The notes under the pieces: generated by a model | Told to the model about the DNA's origin: nothing | Seen by the model: the letters and a program-made list of their open reading frames with translations, nothing else | Databases searched by the model: none | Shown here: in pieces, positions 16,750-22,360 of the stretch | How the letters are laid out: each line of letters starts with the position of its first letter | Position numbering within the stretch: position 1 is the first letter of the stretch | From: Verrucomicrobia bacterium UBA673 | Lineage (GTDB): Bacteria > Verrucomicrobiota > Verrucomicrobiia > Limisphaerales > UBA1096 | NCBI GenBank assembly: GCA_002299785.1 | Contig: DBNL01000132.1 | Coordinates: 5,652 to 28,011, forward strand | DNA length: 22,360 nucleotides | Direction of reading: 5' to 3' | Translations under genes and position numbers: made by a program

Positions 16750-18168
16750 TTATTTCCCTTTGGATGAAATTTTTTTCTTGTTTCGTTTCTTTGTCACAGA
16801 GTTGCCAAACGGAAGTTCAAATTCATTTTCCTGCACCGGGCCCGGTGTGCTGCGACCGCGGTCGATGTAGTTTTGCATCAACTTCTCCAATCGCCCCGCC
16901 ACTTCCCTGTTGGTCTTGGAACGATCACTGGTTTCACTGATGTCGTCTTTCAAATTATAGAGCTCGCGGTTGCCATTCCGATACATGACGAGTTTCCAAG
17001 GCCCCTGTCGAATCGCCAGGCCAGCGGGGGCCTGATGTATCGTCGCCTCACGAATTGGCCCGGTCGTTTTCTCCAGCAAACCGGGCAAGATACTCACGCT
17101 GTCCTCGGCAGCGTCGGGGGGTAAATCATCACCAAGGATCTCCGCGCAAGTCGCAAAAAGATCGTTCAGGCAAATGACATCGTGGTTCACGGAGCCAGCG
17201 TTAATTTTACCCGGCCAATGGGCCACGAAAGGTTCCCTGTGGCCGCCTTCGTAAAGGCTGCTTTTAGCCTCCCTCAATGGAGGATAAGGCCGTCTGGCCG
17301 CGCCGTTGTCGCCGGTGGCAATGAGAAGGGTATTCTTTTCCTGATCGGTTCGTTTCAGCGCATCCATGATCTGGCCCAGCATGTGATCTCCTTGATGAAC
17401 CCAGTCGGCGTATTTGCCCTCCTTGCCGGGGATCCCACTCTTGCCGACGAACTCGGCCGCCGGAACAATCGGGCTATGGGGCGGGCACATGGGGAAATAG
17501 AGGAAAAACGGCTTCTTCTCCCTGGAACGCTCCTCGATGTATTTGATGGCCTTGCCGATCATCAGCGGCTGGTTCTCGATCCCCTTCACGTTGGCCACCA
17601 CCATGTCCTGTTCAATGATCGAGCCAATATTACGGGCATGGGTGAAGCCGTAGAAATAATCAAAGCCGAGCGCGTTCGGGCCATCGGTGAGCTGGGCGCC
17701 AATGGGAAGCTGCTTCTCCGTACCCGGCATTCCATCAACCCACTTCATACCGAGATGCCACTTGCCGATGCAGGCAGTATGGTAGCCACGGCCCTTAAGA
17801 AAGGAGGCTACAGTGAGACGGCTCTTGGGAATGATCGGGGCAGAGTAGGTCTTCAGCACGCCAAACTGGCCAATTCGGAATGGGTATCGGCCGGTCAGCA
17901 GTCCGTAGCGGGTTGGCGTGCAGTTGGCTGCGGCAGAGTGTGCATCGGTGAAACGCATGCCCTCCTTAGCCAAGTGGTCGAGATTGGGCGTTTTGAAGGC
18001 CGAATCAGCCCGATAGGATTTCGGCTGGCCGTAGCCGATATCATCGAAGAGAACGAAAACAATATTGGGAGGTTGCTTCGCCTCGGCTAAAACCACCAGT
18101 GGCAGCAACAAAGCAATCAGAGTTGGATAATATCTAATCAACGGAGATTTCCACAAGAACAGTGGCAC
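16750..18168 (-). CDS. Secreted arylsulfatase-type sulfatase with CTPTR motif, GTG start
   Basis: The frame has no ATG near its N-terminus, and TGA TAA lie directly upstream of GTG 18168-18166, so GTG is the best start (472 residues). A signal peptide spans about residues 10-30. Metal ligands Asp42-Asp43 (LFDDIGYG) and the formylglycine signature Cys83-Thr-Pro-Thr-Arg87 with LLTGRYPFR are intact. GKWHLG (active-site Lys and His) and ATGDNGA follow. The C-terminus is strongly basic (KKRNKKK). It probably removes sulfate esters from glycans outside the cytoplasm. It lies between the LamG-like gene (56 bp upstream) and the next sulfatase (4 bp downstream), so one transcript is likely. Confidence 0.93.
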   Translation of the reverse strand: MPLFLWKSPLIRYYPTLIALLLPLVVLAEAKQPPNIVFVLFDDIGYGQPKSYRADSAFKTPNLDHLAKEGMRFTDAHSAAANCTPTRYGLLTGRYPFRIGQFGVLKTYSAPIIPKSRLTVASFLKGRGYHTACIGKWHLGMKWVDGMPGTEKQLPIGAQLTDGPNALGFDYFYGFTHARNIGSIIEQDMVVANVKGIENQPLMIGKAIKYIEERSREKKPFFLYFPMCPPHSPIVPAAEFVGKSGIPGKEGKYADWVHQGDHMLGQIMDALKRTDQEKNTLLIATGDNGAARRPYPPLREAKSSLYEGGHREPFVAHWPGKINAGSVNHDVICLNDLFATCAEILGDDLPPDAAEDSVSILPGLLEKTTGPIREATIHQAPAGLAIRQGPWKLVMYRNGNRELYNLKDDISETSDRSKTNREVAGRLEKLMQNYIDRGRSTPGPVQENEFELPFGNSVTKKRNKKKISSKGK

Positions 18169-18224
18169 TTATCATTGCTACCCAAATTTTAATTCAGGAA
18201 AACGCGTTGGCGCATTCTTCTGGT

Positions 18225-18890
18225 TCAACGCCCGTACAACTTGATGTTGTCGAAGTCGTTCATGTCGTCGAACGATCCGATACCGATGCGACCTTTGCCA
18301 AAGGTTTTGTCGACCACGCTCATGTGCGGTTTGCTCATGTCGTCAAAATAAACTTCGATGGTACCTTTCTTCTTGTCGCGGACGACTTTGATCTTGTGCC
18401 ACGTCTCATTTTTCCACGGTGTTTTGTTTTTGTTTTCGGTCATGGCTTTGCGTGGAGCATCCTTCACGATCATGATTTGCCCGCTGTGCGGATCGGGGTT
18501 TGCCCCTAAGTGACAGTAGTAAAAATGCTCGGCGTCCTGCCAGTTGAAAAACACGCAACAGTCGCGATGTCCCCCGGTGTCCTTAGTGCTTTTCACATCG
18601 AATGTCAGCACGAAGTCGGTGATGTTCACATCTTTGATGAGAGCTATGTGATAGGGACTGCGGACTTTTGGCTTGTAGTCACTGTTGCGTCGATTAATTC
18701 CAAAGACGTGGTTGCCGTCGACCTTTCGATGGGTCCAGCTTTTTTTGTCCGTAACTTCCCATCTTTTGTGTCCCTGCTCGAAGTTCTCATCGAAGATGAG
18801 CGGGAGTTTTTTTTTCGATGCCTCGTCCGCTTGACCAAGTGCTACGAATGAAAGAAAAGAAGTTGCCAGTAGAATTTTGGTAGCGCGCAT
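18225..18890 (-). CDS. Secreted LamG/DUF1080-like jelly-roll protein
   Basis: The 221-residue product has a signal peptide (about 1-21) and then one beta-rich domain. Its features fit the concanavalin-like jelly-roll of LamG or DUF1080 (3-keto-disaccharide hydrolase-like) proteins: FDENFEQGHKRWEV at the start, FFNWQDAEHFYYCHLG in the middle, WHKIKVVRD, VYFDDMSKPHM, and GRIGIGSFDDMNDFDNIKL at the end. In PVC bacteria such proteins often sit beside sulfatases and are taken to bind or cleave sugars outside the cytoplasm. Catalysis is not evident here; carbohydrate binding is the simpler guess. It is embedded among four sulfatases with gaps of about 50 bp. Confidence 0.75.
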   Translation of the reverse strand: MRATKILLATSFLSFVALGQADEASKKKLPLIFDENFEQGHKRWEVTDKKSWTHRKVDGNHVFGINRRNSDYKPKVRSPYHIALIKDVNITDFVLTFDVKSTKDTGGHRDCCVFFNWQDAEHFYYCHLGANPDPHSGQIMIVKDAPRKAMTENKNKTPWKNETWHKIKVVRDKKKGTIEVYFDDMSKPHMSVVDKTFGKGRIGIGSFDDMNDFDNIKLYGR

Positions 18891-18937
18891 TCGTGGAACC
18901 TACCTAAAGCCTGCTACGCTGGCACTTAAAAAATCGC

Positions 18938-20347
18938 TCAACGCCTGGCCTTCGGTTTGCGCAGATCAGACACGGGTTCGGCATCTTGGCTAAACTTTAG
19001 CCGATCGCGGAGCTTCGCGAGATGAGCTTGCGCGGATTCTCGCATGGCCAAGTTGGTCCATTCGTTGGGGTCGTTTTGATGGTCGTATAATTCCTCGCTG
19101 CCGTCCGCATATCGGATATAGCGCCAGCGCTGGGTTCGGAGGGTATGGTTGTTTCTGCCGTAGGTGCTGATTGCTGGATGACCCCATTTTGCATTGGGGT
19201 TTTTGAGCAACGGCAGGGCGCTGTTCCCATCGTAGTACGAACGGTTTTTAATGCCGCAAAGGTCAAGTAGTGTGGGGTAAATCACCGTGAGGTCGACCGG
19301 TGTTTCGCAGCGGGAGCCAGGTGTACCAATACCCGGTGCTGAGATGATAAACGGCACGTGGTTTGCTTTTTCCCAAAGAACGAATTTCTCGATGTGATTT
19401 TTTTCCCCTAGATGAAACCCGTGATCGGACCAGAGGACGATGATGGTGTTTTTTGCAATGGGGCTCTGATCGAGCGCATTGAGAAGACGCCCGACTTGAG
19501 CGTCAGCAAATAGACAGCAGGCAGCGTAGGCCCGGATAAAATCGTCGTAGGAACCCGGAATACGTTTGTCGAGTGCGGACATGCCGTTCCAAAACCATTT
19601 TTTGTTTTGCATCAGCTTGAGCGCGCCAGCGGGAAGGTCATTCCAATCACTTTCGAGTCGGATGGGGGTTGGGATCTCCGAAAGTTTGGCATGATATTTT
19701 GGTGGAGCGAAAAAGGGCGAGTGAGGTTTGAAGATTCCACAGGCCAAAAAGAGCGGTTTGTCGGTCGGGGGGGAAGTCAATGAGCTGATGCAGTACTCCG
19801 TAGTACGAAAGTCGATGGTATTTTTTTCGTCACTTGGCCAAGCACCCCAGTCGGTGTTGAGGGAACCGTACTTGGGTGCTCGATTTAATTTCTTGGGCGG
19901 CATGTTTTGTGGAGCCATCGAAAGGAAATCATCAAACGAAGCGTCGTCGTGAAAGGCTCCGTTGAGATGGTGGTGAAAAATCTTCCCCGCTCCGCGAACC
20001 GAATAGCCCGCCAACTGGAATTGTTGCATCAGGGTTCGTCGCTTCGGCAAAGCCCTGCGCCAATCGCTATTGTTGCCGTAAACACCGCTGGTGCTAGGGC
20101 GGAGTCCTGTCAGTGTGGCCACTCGGGATGGATTGCATGCAGCGGAAATGCAGTAGGCGTTGGTGAATAGCGTGCCGCGCTTGGCCAAGCGCTCAAGGTT
20201 TGGAGTTTTGACTGGCGACTGCGAATCGAGCAGCGAGATCCAGTCATTCATGTCGTCAATAACAATGAACAATACATTCGGTTTGGCTGCCTCAATCTCA
20301 GCCAATGTGGCCAGCAGGCAAAGGATCAGCAAGGCAATCCGTTTCAT
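18938..20347 (-). CDS. Secreted sulfatase, iduronate-2-sulfatase-like, CNPSR motif
   Basis: I chose the ATG at 20347 over an in-frame ATG at 20365. It starts the signal peptide directly (MKRIALLILCLL) and leaves 1 bp after the previous stop instead of a 17-bp overlap. This gives 469 residues. Metal ligands Asp31-Asp32 (IDDMNDW) and the signature Cys71-Asn-Pro-Ser-Arg75 (then VATLTGLRPS) are intact. WSDHGFHLGEKNHIEKF lies in the second half. The DDMNDW start and the HGFHLGE segment are typical of the iduronate-2-sulfatase-like group. That hints at uronate-containing sulfated glycans but does not prove the substrate. It is tightly coupled to the upstream sulfatase. Confidence 0.93.
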   Translation of the reverse strand: MKRIALLILCLLATLAEIEAAKPNVLFIVIDDMNDWISLLDSQSPVKTPNLERLAKRGTLFTNAYCISAACNPSRVATLTGLRPSTSGVYGNNSDWRRALPKRRTLMQQFQLAGYSVRGAGKIFHHHLNGAFHDDASFDDFLSMAPQNMPPKKLNRAPKYGSLNTDWGAWPSDEKNTIDFRTTEYCISSLTSPPTDKPLFLACGIFKPHSPFFAPPKYHAKLSEIPTPIRLESDWNDLPAGALKLMQNKKWFWNGMSALDKRIPGSYDDFIRAYAACCLFADAQVGRLLNALDQSPIAKNTIIVLWSDHGFHLGEKNHIEKFVLWEKANHVPFIISAPGIGTPGSRCETPVDLTVIYPTLLDLCGIKNRSYYDGNSALPLLKNPNAKWGHPAISTYGRNNHTLRTQRWRYIRYADGSEELYDHQNDPNEWTNLAMRESAQAHLAKLRDRLKFSQDAEPVSDLRKPKARR

Positions 20348-20348
20348 T

Positions 20349-21776
20349 TTACTTTTGAGACTCAATATGGCGCTTCAGGCGCGGACCGTATTCGGGGCGC
20401 TTAATCCATTCGGAAAAATACGGGTGATACGATTCTCTCTCCCACCAAAAAATCCGGGGCGGCTGCGGAGCAACTTTTTTCTCGGGATAATCCTGCCCGT
20501 TGACACTGGCAGTCACCGAGGCGTCGATTGCTTTGAGTTTTTTGCGAAGCTGATTGGCAATCTTGGGTTCTTTTTTGAAAAGGTTGTCCTGTTCGCTCAT
20601 GTCGTTGGCCAAGTTGTATAGTTCGTAACGAGTTTTGCCGCTATCCGGAAACGAAATCATTTTGTAGTCGTTGTCGACAACCGCAATGCGGCCACGGCTT
20701 CGAAAGGGCAACGGCTTTTGGCGAGGCCCTGGTTCTTTCAAAAACAACTTGGCCAAGCTCATCCCGTCCTGAGGTTTAAGGAGGTCTGATTTTTCCAATC
20801 CAGCAACCTCGGCGATGGTCGGAAAAATATCAACTGCGCCTGCCGGATATTTGGTGATACGAACTTTGCTGATGCCATTCGGCCACTCAATGATTGCCGG
20901 CACGCGAAGGCCACCTTCATACATGCTGCCTTTGTAACTTCGAAGACCACCGGTCGTAGGCGGGTCGAGCCTTGGCAGTCCACCGTTGTCGCTCATAAAC
21001 CAAACCAGAGTGTTTTGAGCCACTCCCATTTCACGCAAGCTTTTGCGCAATGTACCGATGCTGCGGTCCATTGCCACCAACTCACCGTAATGTTCCTGAG
21101 CTTTTTGGTTTAATTTCGTGAACGACTTTTTATCTGCTTTGGCTGCGGTCCAAGGATCGTGAGGGGTACCGTACCAAATCACCGTAAAGAACGGCTTATT
21201 CGATGTCGCATTGGCTTTGATGAATTTTAGTGCTTCATCGACGATGATTTCCGACGAGTCGCCTGAGTATTCCTCAATCTTGCCTTTGCGACTCATGATC
21301 GGGTTGCGATCGAAAAAGTTTGTAACCGACAACCATTCGTCGAAACCAAACGCCCCGGGATGATGGGAGTCCTCCTTAAAGATCGGAGCACCCGGGCCGC
21401 GGAGCCCGTTGAGGTGCCACTTTCCAAAGTGGCCGGTCGCGTACCCCGCTCTTTTCATTGCTTGGCCAAGCGTCTTCTCCTGAATTCGAAGCGCATACCC
21501 GTGATCAAAAACCCCGGTGCGATCATGCGTGCGTCCGGTTAAAACCGTTGCGCGAGTCGGAGAACAAACGGGCCCACCGGCATAAAACCGATCCAAACGC
21601 AGCCCGTTCTCAGACATCGCATCCAAGTGAGGTGTCTTCAGCGCTGGATGATTCATGTACCCCATTTGCCCCCAACCCTGATCATCCGCCATCACCAAAA
21701 TCACATTCGGCTTGGCTGCGGATAGACTGTGTATCGTAAATAGTAGTGGGATGAAAAGCAGGACAAGGTTCTTCAT
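20349..21776 (-). CDS. Secreted sulfatase with CSPTR motif
   Basis: The product has 475 residues with a signal peptide (MKNLVLLFIPLLF, about 1-20). Asp31-Asp32 (MADDQGWGQMGY) begin the metal site. The formylglycine signature is Cys71-Ser-Pro-Thr-Arg75 followed by ATVLTGR. GHFGKWHLNG and MSDNGG complete the active site. It should hydrolyse sulfate esters in the periplasm or outside after Cys71 is converted to formylglycine. It is probably the first gene of a transcription unit: 203 bp separate it from the partial sulfatase upstream, while its own stop is 1 bp from the next start. GGA lies about 10 bases before the ATG. Confidence 0.94.
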   Translation of the reverse strand: MKNLVLLFIPLLFTIHSLSAAKPNVILVMADDQGWGQMGYMNHPALKTPHLDAMSENGLRLDRFYAGGPVCSPTRATVLTGRTHDRTGVFDHGYALRIQEKTLGQAMKRAGYATGHFGKWHLNGLRGPGAPIFKEDSHHPGAFGFDEWLSVTNFFDRNPIMSRKGKIEEYSGDSSEIIVDEALKFIKANATSNKPFFTVIWYGTPHDPWTAAKADKKSFTKLNQKAQEHYGELVAMDRSIGTLRKSLREMGVAQNTLVWFMSDNGGLPRLDPPTTGGLRSYKGSMYEGGLRVPAIIEWPNGISKVRITKYPAGAVDIFPTIAEVAGLEKSDLLKPQDGMSLAKLFLKEPGPRQKPLPFRSRGRIAVVDNDYKMISFPDSGKTRYELYNLANDMSEQDNLFKKEPKIANQLRKKLKAIDASVTASVNGQDYPEKKVAPQPPRIFWWERESYHPYFSEWIKRPEYGPRLKRHIESQK

Positions 21777-21864
21777 TGATAAATCCTATTGTGTCAGTCG
21801 TGATGGGTAGCTTTATGAGTTCCTCGTGTTTTGGTTTTGAAACGGTAGATCATGTTCGTATTAG

Positions 21865-21877
21865 GCAAAATATTTGC
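21865..21877. repeat. 13-bp palindrome upstream of the sulfatase run
   Basis: GCAAA and TTTGC flank ATA inside the 203-bp gap upstream of the sulfatase start at 21776. The size and position would suit a small operator, but no regulator gene is in view. No clear promoter or terminator was found in the rest of this gap. Confidence 0.25.
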
Positions 21878-21979
21878 AGTCTGTCCGGTTAGATTGCGAT
21901 GGCAAAACAAACAACCATAAATAGGACGACAAGGATCTTTTCATGTTAACTTAAATGCCGCTTGACCGGGCACGAATTA

Positions 21980-22360
21980 TTACTTAGCTGGCTTTTGCCA
22001 AGGGGTGCTTCCGGCACGTTGGTAGTGACTACGGAGAGCGGTAGCCAGTTCAGTGAATTTTTTGCGGTTGCTCCCGGCCAGGTCATTTTTCTCCAGCGGA
22101 TCGGTTTTTAGGTTGTAAAGTTCGTACGGCTCGAAGGGGGAGTTGTGAACGAGCTTCCAGTCGCCCCGGCGGAAGGCGTGGTAGTCCTGCCCGTTGTAGC
22201 GCAGGCCGCCCTCTCGGCGGACGAAGATTAAGTCGCGATCGAACTGCTGCGCCTGGCCTAGCATCGTCGGCAGGAGACTTTTGCCGCGAACATGGCTTGG
22301 CACGCTGGCTCCGGCGGCGGCGCAGGCGGTCGGGTATAAATCCATCGTGATGCCGACGAG
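21980..22360 (-). CDS. C-terminal part of a sulfatase, cut by the right edge
   Basis: The frame is open to the window edge and ends at TAA by 21980; about 126 codons are visible. It carries the C-terminal features shared by sulfatases: FRRGDWKLVHNSPF, then YELYNLKTDPLEKNDLAG, as in the complete sulfatases of this cluster. The catalytic cysteine region lies outside the window, so activity cannot be judged. It faces the same way as the other sulfatases and ends 203 bp before the next one. Confidence 0.85.
   Translation of the reverse strand, partial: LVGITMDLYPTACAAAGASVPSHVRGKSLLPTMLGQAQQFDRDLIFVRREGGLRYNGQDYHAFRRGDWKLVHNSPFEPYELYNLKTDPLEKNDLAGSNRKKFTELATALRSHYQRAGSTPWQKPAK

Noticed and set aside
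17182..18090. Long open frame (302 codons) on the plus strand opposite a sulfatase
   Set aside because: It mirrors a gene with an intact sulfatase active site. Its protein has no recognisable domain or signal, so it is an antisense shadow.
20348..20365. Upstream ATG at 20365 for the iduronate-2-sulfatase-like gene
   Set aside because: It would overlap the previous gene and put six extra residues before a normal signal peptide; ATG 20347 fits better, though the upstream start is not excluded.

Overview
The window looks like chromosomal DNA from a member of the PVC superphylum, most likely a Verrucomicrobiota- or Planctomycetota-like bacterium. The evidence is a PVC-type heme-binding dehydrogenase, five sulfatases, Tat-targeted isomerase-type proteins, a ribonucleotide reductase of the kind first defined in Chlamydia, and a general lack of Shine-Dalgarno sequences. 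This placement is inference from gene content; there is no rRNA gene in the window.

Layout. (1) Positions 1-4142, minus strand: a run reading from right to left with a DJ-1/PfpI protein, a sulfotransferase-like P-loop protein, a class IV (branched-chain-like) aminotransferase, a small membrane protein, a 30-residue Tat-signal-only reading frame, and a sugar isomerase/epimerase cut by the left edge. (2) Positions 4143-4615: an AT-rich divergent control region with a promoter candidate for each side, a tandem pair of NrdR-box-like sites 32 bp apart, direct repeats and a hairpin. (3) Positions 4616-10333, plus strand: nrdB, nrdA, then a cupin/mannose-6-phosphate-isomerase-like gene. (4) Positions 10384-22360, minus strand: a sulfated-glycan type cluster. 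It reads from the right edge as a partial sulfatase, two sulfatases 1 bp apart, a secreted LamG/DUF1080-like protein, two more sulfatases, a remnant sulfatase tail, a 3-hydroxyisobutyrate-dehydrogenase-family enzyme, and a 1277-residue multidomain cytochrome c dehydrogenase ending in a DUF6807-like domain.

How the genes may work together. The nrd genes make deoxyribonucleotides. NrdB has all six metal ligands but Leu135 where class Ia enzymes carry the radical tyrosine, so it belongs with the tyrosine-less (subclass Ic, Mn/Fe) type. The right-hand cluster probably strips sulfate from a polysaccharide outside the cytoplasm and oxidises the released sugar, using a cytochrome c-linked enzyme and a cytoplasmic NAD(P) enzyme. 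The substrate cannot be read from the sequence.

Most notable: the Leu-for-Tyr NrdB with tandem NrdR boxes; a neighbouring two-gene version of the plant sulfotransferase-aminotransferase fusion; the buried sulfatase tail at 15065-15166; and a strongly over-represented palindrome, TTGGCCAA (12 copies in 22 kb, 6 of them extended to CTTGGCCAAG).
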